From: DAOMFM01 sp035429825
GTDB taxonomy: Bacteria > Acidobacteriota > Blastocatellia > UBA7656 > JADIYM01
NCBI GenBank assembly: GCA_044224215.1
Contig: JBGAKX010000127.1
Location: 1 to 12,994 of the forward strand
Direction of reading: 5' to 3'
Length of the DNA: 12,994 nucleotides
The notes beneath the pieces were generated by a model. It saw only the letters and a list, made by a program, of their open reading frames with translations. It was not told the origin of the DNA and made no database searches. A program made the position numbers and the translations under genes. Positions 1-8,964 of the stretch are shown one piece after another (position 1 is the first letter of the stretch; each line of letters opens with the position of its first letter).

Positions 1-1
1 G

Positions 2-1057
2 GCGCTCGTTCAGCAGCTCGCGGCGGGCGTCGAGTGTGCCGGCGTGACCGTCGATCCCGGTGCGCTCGTGCAGAGTTTGAATGACTATCGCGAAGACTTT
101 GCCGACGTGAAGGGTCAGCAGTCCGCAAAGCGCGCGCTCGAAGTCGCCGCGGCAGGGAATCACAACGTGATGCTCGTCGGGCCGCCGGGCTCCGGCAAGA
201 CGATGCTTGCGCGTCGACTGCCGACGATCCTGCCGCCGTTTTCTTTCGAAGAGGCGCTCGAAACGTCCGTGGTCCACTCCGTGGCCGGCCTGACCAACGG
301 GGCGGGCCTCGTCTCGACGCGTCCGTTTCGAGCTCCGCACCACACCGTGTCTGGCGCCGGTCTTGTGGGAGGCGGCAGCTCGCCACGGCCGGGAGAGGTG
401 TCGCTTGCGCACAACGGCGTGCTGTTCCTTGACGAGCTGCCGGAGTTCGACCGGTCGACGCTCGAGTCGCTACGCCAGCCGATCGAAGACCACACCGTCA
501 CGATCAGCAGGGCCGCGTTCTCGCTGACATATCCCGCGCGGTTCATGCTCGTGGCGGCGCTCAACCCATGCCCGTGCGGGAGATGGGGGGACGCGACGGG
601 ATCCTGTCGGTGCACTCCGGGCCAGATTCAACGGTACATCTCGAGAATCTCGGGACCGTTGCTCGACCGGATCGACATTCAAATCGAGGTGCCCGCGCTG
701 AAGTTCGCCGAGTTGTCGTCGGACGCACCGGGCGAGTCGTCGGCCGAGATCCGGCGGCGTGTCGTGGCGGCACGCACGACGCAGCGCGACCGTTTCAGGC
801 GATCGGGCGACCGTGTGTGGTCGAATGCCCAGATGACCACGAGGCTCATGCGGTCGCACTGTCGCGTCGACGACGCCGCCAAGGCGCGGCTCGAGGAGTC
901 GGTTCGGCGAATGGGCCTTTCGGCGCGGGCGTACACGCGCGTGCTGAAGGTCGCGCGCACGCTCGCGGACCTCGACGCTCGCGAGCGCATCGAAAGCCGC
1001 GATCTTGCGGAGGCGCTGCGGTACCGCTCGCTCGACAGGCAGTATTGGAGCGCCTGA
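2..1057 (+). CDS. comM: YifB/ComM-type Mg-chelatase-like AAA+ ATPase, 3' part
   Basis: This is the C-terminal ~351 residues of a YifB/ComM family protein. The frame is open from base 2 and the gene begins upstream of the window. The Walker A motif GPPGSGKT lies at 179-202 and the Walker B VLFLDE at 419-436. Between them is the family segment FRAPHHTVS, and NPCPCG follows Walker B. The last ~100 residues fit the Mg-chelatase C-terminal helical domain. Full-length members are about 500 residues, so roughly 150 residues of the Lon-C/ChlI-like N-terminal domain are missing. In Gram-negative bacteria ComM is a hexameric helicase that promotes branch migration when transformed DNA is integrated; that role is family knowledge. 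A GTG at 44 is in frame but lies inside the conserved protein, so I do not take it as the start. Confidence 0.93.
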   Translation, partial: ALVQQLAAGVECAGVTVDPGALVQSLNDYREDFADVKGQQSAKRALEVAAAGNHNVMLVGPPGSGKTMLARRLPTILPPFSFEEALETSVVHSVAGLTNGAGLVSTRPFRAPHHTVSGAGLVGGGSSPRPGEVSLAHNGVLFLDELPEFDRSTLESLRQPIEDHTVTISRAAFSLTYPARFMLVAALNPCPCGRWGDATGSCRCTPGQIQRYISRISGPLLDRIDIQIEVPALKFAELSSDAPGESSAEIRRRVVAARTTQRDRFRRSGDRVWSNAQMTTRLMRSHCRVDDAAKARLEESVRRMGLSARAYTRVLKVARTLADLDARERIESRDLAEALRYRSLDRQYWSA

Positions 1058-1145
1058 CGAATTGTTCCGCCAAACGCTCCGTTGCGGGAATCCAATTCGA
1101 GTCCCGGGCACGAAGAGTCTGTAAGTTCGCGAAAGTACGGGTGCG

Positions 1146-1175
1146 TTGACATCCGACTCGAACGACGCCTAGACT
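1146..1175 (+). promoter_or_regulatory. Candidate sigma70-type promoter for tatA-tatC
   Basis: A perfect -35 hexamer TTGACA (1146-1151) is followed after 18 bp by TAGACT (1170-1175), which matches TATAAT at four of six positions. Transcription would begin near 1182 and leave a leader of about 40 nt before tatA. The site sits in the 166-bp gap between the comM-like gene and tatA. It is identified by consensus only. Confidence 0.5.
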
Positions 1176-1223
1176 TTCGACGCGGAGATTGACGGCATAG
1201 GGCCGGAAGAGAGTGCAGCAGGT

Positions 1224-1541
1224 ATGTTTGGCAGCCTTGGATTCACCGAGATCTTCTTCATCTTCATCGTGGCCCTGATCATCTTCGGGCCGCGGAAACT
1301 CCCCGAGCTTGGCAAGACGCTTGGCAACGCGCTTGGTCAGTTCAAGCGGGCGTCGGAAGATTTCAAGCGGTCCTGGGAAGACGAGGTCGAGCTCGAGCGA
1401 CGCCGGCCGGTCGAGCCCAAGCCGGACGTCAATGCGTTGCCTCGGGCCGACGTCGCCACGGGCGACGCGGCGCACGCAACATTGCCGGCTGTCGAGGAAG
1501 TCACGCCGGCAGCCGAGCCCACGGTAGACCAGACCGTCTAG
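1224..1541 (+). CDS. tatA: Sec-independent translocase subunit TatA/TatB
   Basis: This 105-residue protein is a small Tat pore or adaptor subunit. It has a single N-terminal membrane helix (about residues 6-21), the hinge FGPRKLPEL, and an amphipathic helix with the LGKTLGNALGQFKRA pattern. A charged, Pro/Ala-rich cytoplasmic tail follows. The FGP hinge and Glu9 in the helix resemble TatB, while the LG-rich amphipathic helix resembles TatA. No second tatA/B gene is present here, so it may serve both roles. A GGAAGAG-like ribosome site at 1205-1211 precedes the ATG. tatC starts six bases after the stop, so the two are surely co-transcribed. Confidence 0.93.
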   Translation: MFGSLGFTEIFFIFIVALIIFGPRKLPELGKTLGNALGQFKRASEDFKRSWEDEVELERRRPVEPKPDVNALPRADVATGDAAHATLPAVEEVTPAAEPTVDQTV

Positions 1542-1547
1542 GAGTCG

Positions 1548-2609
1548 ATGTCGACAGAGTCCAGTCCCGGCGCCGAGATGTCGTTTCTCGAGCATCTCGA
1601 TGAGTTGCGGACGCGGCTCGTCCGTTCCGCGATAGCGATCGCCGCGATGTTCATCATCGGGTGGTTCGTATCTGGGTATATCTTTGCGTTTCTTTCTATT
1701 CCGGTGACCGAGGCGCTCGAGCGCGCTCGGGCGGCGCGCGAGGTGTCGCTCGGCACGCAGGCGTCGACCGATCTTGCGAGCGTCGCGCCTGGAACCGAGC
1801 TGCAGTACTCGTTTGCGGCGGCGGTGCAGATGGGCGGCGTCGAAATACCCACGGGAACCACGATCGCAGCCCGGATGCAGTTGGAGCCGGACGGGAAGCG
1901 AACCCTCGTCCTCGCGCGCGCGTGGGGGCTCGGTGGCAAGGTGTTTCCCGAGGGCACGCCGATTCCGGTCGACGTCGTTGCGGCCGTCGAGTCGAACAAT
2001 CCGGGAAGCAAGCTTGTCATCGAGACGGTGCAGGGAACGTTCAACCTGTACGTGAAGGTCGCGTTCTATGCCGCGATCGTGTTCTCGGTGCCGTACCTGC
2101 TGTTTCAGATCTGGGGCTTCATCTCGCCGGGGCTCTACCCGCACGAGCGGTCGTACGTGACGCCGTTCGTCGTGCTGTGCTCGTTGTGTTTCGCGCTTGG
2201 CGTGGTCTTTGCGTACAAGATTGCGTTTCCTGCCGCGTGCGACTATCTGATCGGTCTCGGCGACGGAAACTTCCAACCGCTCATCAATGCGCACGAGTAT
2301 TTCGATCTCGTGCTGTTCATCATGCTCGGCCTCGGGCTCGTGTTTCAGATTCCGACGATCACGTATTTTCTCGCACGACTCGGCCTGGTGACGGCGCGCA
2401 CGCTGGTGCGGGTCTGGCGGTACGCGATCATCGGCATCTTCATCGTTGCCGCCGTCGTCTCGCCAACCGCGGACATCCCGAACCTGCTCGTTTTCGCCAC
2501 GCCGATGCTCGGGCTCTATGTTGTGAGCATCGGCATTGCGTGGTTCTTCCACAGGAAGCGCAAGACGCAGGACGAGGTGGACGCGATGGAGGAAGCCGCG
2601 CAGGGCTGA
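1548..2609 (+). CDS. tatC: Sec-independent translocase subunit TatC with enlarged first periplasmic loop
   Basis: TatC is the multi-spanning inner-membrane receptor for twin-arginine signal peptides. This protein has 353 residues; the family is usually about 240-280. The cytoplasmic N-terminus has FLEHLDELRTRL, with Glu19 at the position of E. coli Glu15. The loop FISPGLYPHERS has Glu200 at the position of E. coli Glu103, so both signal-peptide contact residues are kept. Several hydrophobic spans follow, down to about residue 334, and then a short charged tail. The extra length is a ~97-residue insert (residues 58-154) between the first two membrane helices. AGGAG (1540-1544) overlaps the tatA stop and supports the ATG at 1548. 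An in-frame ATG at 1578 is an alternative, only ten residues shorter. Confidence 0.93.
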   Translation: MSTESSPGAEMSFLEHLDELRTRLVRSAIAIAAMFIIGWFVSGYIFAFLSIPVTEALERARAAREVSLGTQASTDLASVAPGTELQYSFAAAVQMGGVEIPTGTTIAARMQLEPDGKRTLVLARAWGLGGKVFPEGTPIPVDVVAAVESNNPGSKLVIETVQGTFNLYVKVAFYAAIVFSVPYLLFQIWGFISPGLYPHERSYVTPFVVLCSLCFALGVVFAYKIAFPAACDYLIGLGDGNFQPLINAHEYFDLVLFIMLGLGLVFQIPTITYFLARLGLVTARTLVRVWRYAIIGIFIVAAVVSPTADIPNLLVFATPMLGLYVVSIGIAWFFHRKRKTQDEVDAMEEAAQG

Positions 2610-2632
2610 GCGGCCTGGTCTCGTTGCGTGTT

Positions 2633-2662
2633 CAGCCGGCGGAGCTTCGGATTGACCGGCTG
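2633..2662 (+). repeat. Inverted repeat after tatC
   Basis: CAGCCGG (2633-2639) and CCGGCTG (2656-2662) are perfect 7-bp inverted arms around a 16-nt loop. They lie in the 75-bp gap between tatC and the TonB-dependent receptor. The RNA could form a GC-rich hairpin that ends or attenuates the tat transcript, but no T-run follows, so a classical terminator is not shown. Confidence 0.35.
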
Positions 2663-2684
2663 CGGTGAGACAATTCGCGATCTC

Positions 2685-4979
2685 ATGGTCAGGCACGCCG
2701 CAGCACTTCTGGTCGTTGCGCTCACGGTTGCGTGTGCGTCCGTGGCGTCCGCCGCGGCTCGCCTGCCGGGTCTTCGTGGCGTGGTTGTTGACGCAAGATC
2801 GTCACCGGTCGCGGGAGCGCACGTGCGGGTTTCGTCGGCGAGTGGGACTACAGAGGTCGTCACCGGCGCCGACGGCACGTTCGAGATCACGGGCGGCTCG
2901 GGCGAGCCGGCGACACTGACGGTCGACGCGGACGGCTTTGCGACGGACACGCGCCAGCTCGCATCGATCGAGGGGACAGTCACGGTAGTTCTTACGGTGG
3001 CTCCGCTCTCACACGAACTGACCGTCACGGCAGAGCGCGCGCCGGTCGAGCTTGGCGAGACGGCCGCGAGCGTGCGACTCATCGGCCAGACCGACCTCGC
3101 CGCAACGTCCGCACAGTCGATCGACGGCACGCTGCGGCAGGTGCCGGGATTTCAGCTGTTCCGGCGCAACGACAGCCGGTACGCGAATCCGACGACACAG
3201 GGTGCGTCGCTGAGGGGGTTGTCGGCGAGCGGGACGAGCCGCGTTGCCGTGCTCGCCGACGGCACGCCGGCTGACGATCCGTTTGGCGGGTGGATACAGT
3301 GGGACCGTTTTCCGCGCGTCACCATCGACCGGCTGGAAGCCGTTCGCGGCGGTGGCTCGGGGTTGTACGGTTCACAGTCGCTCGGCGGAGTCGTGAATAT
3401 CGTGACGGTTCGTCCCGCGGGTACGCCGATGATCTCGCTCGAAACGAGTGGCGGGAATCTCGGCACCGGCGAGTTGTCAGCGACGGCGTCGTCCGGCGCC
3501 GGCCCGTGGAGCGGGCGGCTGTCGGGCGACGTGTATCACACGAACGGCTACATCGCGGTGGCAGAAGACGAGCGGGGACCGGTCGATACGCGGACCGACA
3601 GCGCACATTCGTCGATTGATCTTCAACTGCAGCGGACATTTGGCGATGCGGGTCGTGCATTCGTGCGAGGGACGGTCTTCTCGGAGTCACGCGACAACGG
3701 AACACCTCTTCAGACGAACGCGACGACGATCCGATCACTGACTGCAGGGTTCGACTGGAATTCCGCTGACGCGGGGTCGTTCAACCTTCGGGTGTACGGT
3801 GGCGACGAGGGATACGACCAGAGCTTCTCGGCGATCAACGCCGACCGGACCGCAGAGGCGCTGACCAGGATACAACGTGTTCCGATTCAACAACTTGGAG
3901 TGTCGGCCACGTGGGTCCGCGCGTTGTCGGACTGGGGCACGGCCATTGCCGGGCTCGACCTGCGCAACATTCGCGGAGCGAGCGATGAAATCGGGTACTT
4001 TGGCGGCGAGGCGGTGTCGGCATCGGGCTCGGGCGGGCGCCAATCGTATCGCGGCGCCTTCGGCTCGCTGATGTTCGACGTCACGCGGCGGCTTCAGATA
4101 ACGGCCGGCGTGCGTTTCGACTGGTGGCGGAACTACCGTGCGCTCGCCGCGGCGCGACTGCTCGACGGATCCGGGGCATCCACGGTGCGGGATTTCGACG
4201 ACCGGTCCGAATCCGCCGTCAGTCCACGAATGAGCATTCTGTTTCGCGTGACGCCGTCGGTTACGTTGAATGGTTCGGCGTATCGCGCATTTCGGGCTCC
4301 GACGCTCAACGAGCTGTATCGCGGATTTCGGGTCGGCAATGTCGTCACGCTCGCGAATTCGAACCTGCTGGCCGAGCGTTTGACGGGCGGCGAAGGCGGC
4401 GTCGCGTTCGAACCGCCCGGCGGACGCGTGTCGGTACGGGCGAACGGGTTCTGGAGTGTCGTCACGCGTCCCGTCGCAAACGTGACGTTGTCGTCGACAC
4501 CGGAACTGATCACGAGACAACGCGCGAACCTCGGACGCACCAGGTCGCGCGGCATCGAGGTGGACGCGGTCGTGAACCTCACGCCCGAGCTCGAGTTGAG
4601 CGGTGGCTACACGCTGCTTGATGCGACGGTGCTCGAGTTCGCGGACAATCCGTTGCTGGTTGGAAAACAGATACCCCAAGTGCCGCTCAACAGTGGAACC
4701 GTTCAGCTGAGGTACATCGCGCCGCAGCGATGGACGCTGGGCGTGCAGGCCCGGTTCGCGGGGAACCAGTATGACGACGACCTGAACACGCTTCCCCTCG
4801 GGGGATACGGCGTCGTCGACGTGTTTGCATCGCGATCCGTCGGCCACGGTCTGGAACTGTTCGGGGCCATCGAGAACCTGCTCGACTCGACATACGACAT
4901 CGGCCGAACGCCTGTCACAACGGTCGGCGCCCCCTTCTTTGTGCGGGGCGGAATACGGCTGAGTCTGTGGGGTCGCTGA
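2685..4979 (+). CDS. TonB-dependent outer-membrane receptor
   Basis: This 764-residue receptor would import a scarce ligand across the outer membrane using TonB/ExbBD energy. The ATG at 2685 was chosen because it starts directly with a signal peptide: MVRHAAALLVVALTVACA, then ASA before a likely signal-peptidase I cut near residue 23. An upstream in-frame GTG (2628) would add 19 residues ahead of the signal. Residues ~30-110 form a carboxypeptidase-regulatory-like beta-sandwich (LRGVVVDA, GADGTFEITG). A TonB-box-like HELTVTAERA and a plug domain follow (TLRQVPGF, SLRGLSASG, LEAVRGGGSGLYGSQSLGG). The remaining ~530 residues are alternating strands of a beta-barrel ending RGGIRLSLWGR. The ligand cannot be read from the sequence. 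The gene overlaps the next by one base. Confidence 0.92.
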   Translation: MVRHAAALLVVALTVACASVASAAARLPGLRGVVVDARSSPVAGAHVRVSSASGTTEVVTGADGTFEITGGSGEPATLTVDADGFATDTRQLASIEGTVTVVLTVAPLSHELTVTAERAPVELGETAASVRLIGQTDLAATSAQSIDGTLRQVPGFQLFRRNDSRYANPTTQGASLRGLSASGTSRVAVLADGTPADDPFGGWIQWDRFPRVTIDRLEAVRGGGSGLYGSQSLGGVVNIVTVRPAGTPMISLETSGGNLGTGELSATASSGAGPWSGRLSGDVYHTNGYIAVAEDERGPVDTRTDSAHSSIDLQLQRTFGDAGRAFVRGTVFSESRDNGTPLQTNATTIRSLTAGFDWNSADAGSFNLRVYGGDEGYDQSFSAINADRTAEALTRIQRVPIQQLGVSATWVRALSDWGTAIAGLDLRNIRGASDEIGYFGGEAVSASGSGGRQSYRGAFGSLMFDVTRRLQITAGVRFDWWRNYRALAAARLLDGSGASTVRDFDDRSESAVSPRMSILFRVTPSVTLNGSAYRAFRAPTLNELYRGFRVGNVVTLANSNLLAERLTGGEGGVAFEPPGGRVSVRANGFWSVVTRPVANVTLSSTPELITRQRANLGRTRSRGIEVDAVVNLTPELELSGGYTLLDATVLEFADNPLLVGKQIPQVPLNSGTVQLRYIAPQRWTLGVQARFAGNQYDDDLNTLPLGGYGVVDVFASRSVGHGLELFGAIENLLDSTYDIGRTPVTTVGAPFFVRGGIRLSLWGR

Positions 4980-5602
4980 TGGACGCGAACGGGCGCACTG
5001 CCGGCGACACGCGACGAACCCGCAACTTCACGGTTCCAAACGTGCTGACGGCATTGCGGGGTCTTGCCGCAATTCCGATCGCAGCCGCCGTTCTGACGAA
5101 CCGTTTCGGTCTCGCGCTCGTCCTCGTGTTTCTAGCAGGTGTGTCAGACGGCGTCGACGGCCTCGTCGCGCGCAGGCTCAACCAGTCGTCGGACCTGGGA
5201 CGCCTTCTGGACCCGATCGCCGACAAGACGTTGCTTGTCGTGACGTTCGTGGCGGTGTCGCTGCCGGGCTTCGGATTCGAACCGTTGCCGTGGTGGCTTG
5301 CCACACTCGCGATCGCGCGCGACGCCGGGATCGTGGCCGCTGGGTACGTGATCTTTCGGCGAACCGGTTTTTCCGGATTTACTCCGACAATGCTCGGCAA
5401 GCTCAACACGGTGTGCGAGTTGCTGGTCGTGGGTCTTTTCCTGTTGGGGCGCGTGATCTGGCTTCCCGGCTGGGTCCTGCAGGCGGCAATTGCTACGACC
5501 AGCATCACGATCGTCGTGTCCGGGCTCCATTACGTCGTACACGCCCGCCGGCAACTTGAAGCGTACCGCGCGACCAGCGCCGCTGCCGAGCTGCCTGGCT
5601 AG
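4979..5602 (+). CDS. CDP-alcohol phosphatidyltransferase (PgsA/cardiolipin synthase-like)
   Basis: This is a 207-residue integral membrane enzyme that transfers a phosphatidyl group from a CDP-linked donor to an alcohol. The complete family signature is present: Asp57, Asp60-Gly61, Ala64-Arg65, Gly74, Asp78 and Asp82, matching DxxDGxxARx8GxxxDxxxD. The opening TVPNVLTALRG and the DPIADK segment are most like phosphatidylglycerophosphate synthase (PgsA). A eukaryote-type cardiolipin synthase or another phospholipid head-group enzyme cannot be excluded. About five to six hydrophobic spans are visible. The ATG at 4979 overlaps the receptor stop (TGATG), which suggests translational coupling; an in-frame GTG at 4967 is a less likely start. 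Confidence 0.88.
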   Translation: MDANGRTAGDTRRTRNFTVPNVLTALRGLAAIPIAAAVLTNRFGLALVLVFLAGVSDGVDGLVARRLNQSSDLGRLLDPIADKTLLVVTFVAVSLPGFGFEPLPWWLATLAIARDAGIVAAGYVIFRRTGFSGFTPTMLGKLNTVCELLVVGLFLLGRVIWLPGWVLQAAIATTSITIVVSGLHYVVHARRQLEAYRATSAAAELPG

Positions 5603-5681
5603 ACGCGAGCACCAGCGCGCGTCCTGAATCTGCGCGATTGGCTATCAAGTGGGCTCGAATCCGACACGCTGATTCTCCCGT

Positions 5682-5704
5682 AAGTAGCTTTGGAACAGCT
5701 ACTT
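5682..5704 (+). repeat. Perfect 8-bp inverted repeat upstream of dnaK
   Basis: AAGTAGCT (5682-5689) and AGCTACTT (5697-5704) are exact reverse complements separated by TTGGAAC. The 214-bp gap between the phosphatidyltransferase and dnaK otherwise holds the dnaK promoter and operator. The element could be an operator for an unknown regulator or an mRNA hairpin closing the upstream transcript. It lacks a T-run and is not GC-rich, so a classical intrinsic terminator is less likely. Confidence 0.5.
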
Positions 5705-5711
5705 GATGCCT

Positions 5712-5732
5712 TGTCAAGAAATAAACTTGACA
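5712..5732 (+). promoter_or_regulatory. Perfect inverted repeat overlapping the dnaK -35 box
   Basis: TGTCAAG (5712-5718) and CTTGACA (5726-5732) are exact inverted 7-bp arms with the 7-nt spacer AAATAAA. The right arm is also the left half of the HAIR-like operator and contains the -35 hexamer. The half-site order is TCAAG..CTTGA, the reverse of a canonical HAIR, so it may be an extra HspR half-site or a separate operator. Confidence 0.5.
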
Positions 5733-5746
5733 GCAATACACTCAAC
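5726..5746 (+). promoter_or_regulatory. HAIR-like HspR operator
   Basis: CTTGACA-N7-ACTCAAC matches the HspR-associated inverted repeat CTTGAGT-N7-ACTCAAG at 11 of 14 positions with exactly the canonical spacing. It covers the -35 hexamer and most of the spacer of the dnaK promoter, where a bound repressor would block RNA polymerase. An HspR-like repressor is encoded downstream at 8965, so autoregulation is the natural reading. The consensus is established knowledge; binding here is inferred. Confidence 0.72.
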
Positions 5747-5755
5747 CCTTACTAT
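5727..5755 (+). promoter_or_regulatory. dnaK promoter (-35/-10)
   Basis: A perfect TTGACA (5727-5732) is spaced 17 bp from TACTAT (5750-5755), a near-consensus sigma70-type promoter. Transcription would begin around 5762 and give a leader of about 64 nt to the preferred dnaK start. Such a strong housekeeping promoter fits control by a repressor rather than by a heat-shock sigma factor. Confidence 0.75.
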
Positions 5756-5825
5756 GCCCGAGGAATGTTATCGCGGGTGGCGGCCCCGTTTGAGCCGCGC
5801 GTGACACGATGGAGGCATGAGCAGG

Positions 5826-7748
<1,923 letters not shown>

Positions 7749-7765
7749 ACGGTACCGGACAGAGG

Positions 7766-7818
7766 GGCTCGATTCGCGCCGGGGGCGGTTTGTGACCGCT
7801 CCCGGCGCGTAGCGAGCC
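7766..7818 (+). other. Long intergenic RNA hairpin between dnaK and dnaJ
   Basis: A 15-bp stem (7775-7789 with 7795-7809, one G-T wobble) closes a TTGTG loop. After a 3x3 internal loop the stem continues with GGCTCG (7766-7771) pairing CGAGCC (7813-7818). This 53-nt structure occupies half of the 103-bp gap. No T-run follows, so it looks more like an mRNA processing or stability element, or partial attenuator, that lowers dnaJ relative to dnaK. That function is inferred. Confidence 0.7.
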
Positions 7819-7851
7819 GAGCGCCTCGCGTCCGGTCGCCGATGCAAGAAT

Positions 7852-8958
7852 ATGGCGCGCGAAGATTACTACTCCGTCCTCGGCGTTGCCCGGGACGCCA
7901 AACCCGAAGACATCAAGAAGGCCTATCGCAGGCTTGCGCGCAAGCACCATCCCGATGTCAATCCGGGGAAACACGCAGAGGATCAGTTCAAGAAGATCTC
8001 CGAGGCATTTGAAGTCCTGTCGGATCCGAAGAAGCGGGACGTGTACGACCGGTACGGCGAGTACTCGGAGGCCGCTGAACGAATGGCAAGCCAGGGCGGG
8101 CCGGCGTTCGACTATGGCAGCTTCTCGGGCTCGAGTTTCCGGGACATCTTTGCGGATTTGTTCGGCGGGGGTCGTCCTTCAGCAAGTCCGCGTCCCCCCG
8201 CACCGCCTCAACCGGCAAAGGGCGACGACATCGAATACCCGCTCGCAATCAGCTTTGAAGAAGCCTTGCGCGGAATGACGACGAACATCACGATCTCGCG
8301 TCGCGAGGCGTGTCCCACGTGCGCGGGCAGCGGCGAGAGTCGGGCTGGCGGTTCGACGCTCTGCGCAACGTGCCGCGGGAGCGGCCAGTCGCCTACGCGA
8401 CCCGGCACCATGTGTCGCGAGTGCGGAGGGTCCGGCCGCAAGGCGACCCCCTGCGAGACGTGTCACGGCCGCGGCGGAACGGTTCGCAAGGAGACGATTC
8501 GCAGCGTCAAGATTCCCGCAGGCGTCGAGACGGGATCGAGAGTGCGCGTTGCCGGAAAGGGCCACGCCGGAAAATACGGCGGTCCCGCAGGCGACCTGTT
8601 CATCATCACGAAGGTCAGCGACCATCCGTTCTTCACGCGCAAGGGAGACAACCTCTACTGCACGGTGCCGGTCACGGTTCCCGAGGCCGCACTTGGCGCA
8701 AAGATCGAAGTGCCGACGATCGACGGCGACACCGTCATGCGCATCCCGCCGGGCACGCAGTCGGGACAGAAATTCCGGTTGCGGGAGCGCGGCGCGCCGT
8801 CACTGCGCGGAAACGCGCGCGGAGACCAGTTCGTCGAGGTGAAGATCGTGCTGCCGGCTGTCATCAGCGAAGAGACCAAGAAGGTGCTTTCCGAGTACGC
8901 CCGGCTGAATCCCGAAAACCCGCGCGCGGCGCTCGACGCGCGAACAAACGGCTCGTAG
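7852..8958 (+). CDS. dnaJ: Molecular chaperone DnaJ (Hsp40, class A)
   Basis: This 368-residue co-chaperone delivers substrates to DnaK and triggers its ATPase. The J-domain covers residues ~4-70 with HPD at 33-35. A short Gly/Phe-rich stretch (~82-107) and a Pro-rich linker follow. The zinc domain has all four repeats: CPTCAGSG (154), CATCRGSG (171), CRECGGSG (188) and CETCHGRG (201). The gap between repeats 2 and 3 is five residues shorter than in E. coli DnaJ. The C-terminal substrate-binding domains run from ~217 to ~345. The start fits the usual DYYxVLGV opening, but no good ribosome site precedes it (GATGCAAGAAT). Weak initiation and the upstream hairpin may both limit its level. hspR begins six bases downstream. 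Confidence 0.96.
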   Translation: MAREDYYSVLGVARDAKPEDIKKAYRRLARKHHPDVNPGKHAEDQFKKISEAFEVLSDPKKRDVYDRYGEYSEAAERMASQGGPAFDYGSFSGSSFRDIFADLFGGGRPSASPRPPAPPQPAKGDDIEYPLAISFEEALRGMTTNITISRREACPTCAGSGESRAGGSTLCATCRGSGQSPTRPGTMCRECGGSGRKATPCETCHGRGGTVRKETIRSVKIPAGVETGSRVRVAGKGHAGKYGGPAGDLFIITKVSDHPFFTRKGDNLYCTVPVTVPEAALGAKIEVPTIDGDTVMRIPPGTQSGQKFRLRERGAPSLRGNARGDQFVEVKIVLPAVISEETKKVLSEYARLNPENPRAALDARTNGS

Positions 8959-8964
8959 TTCGCC

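Noticed and set aside
1082..1112. A TTCGAGT-like stretch with flanking CGGGA/TCCCG that recalls a tRNA T-arm
   Set aside because: The five bases on either side of TTCGAGT do not form a T-stem, and no acceptor, D- or anticodon arm is present upstream. The flanking repeat is only 5 bp around a 12-nt loop.
2652..2678. TTGACC followed by CAATTC as a promoter for the TonB-dependent receptor
   Set aside because: The -10 match is poor, and it would start transcription at or after the chosen ATG at 2685.
846..2696. A long open frame on the minus strand (616 codons) across comM, tatA and tatC
   Set aside because: Its product is Arg/His-rich and low in complexity, matches no family, and lies opposite three well-recognised genes. 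It is a by-product of GC-rich codon use.
5616..5636. CGCGC...GCGCG inverted repeat after the phosphatidyltransferase gene
   Set aside because: The arms are only 5 bp and of simple CG composition, with no T-run. This is expected by chance in GC-rich DNA.
5603..5825. Search for a CIRCE element (TTAGCACTC-N9-GAGTGCTAA) or a heat-shock sigma promoter
   Set aside because: No CIRCE-like arms are present. The promoter seen is of the sigma70 type with a HAIR-like operator, so HrcA control is not supported.
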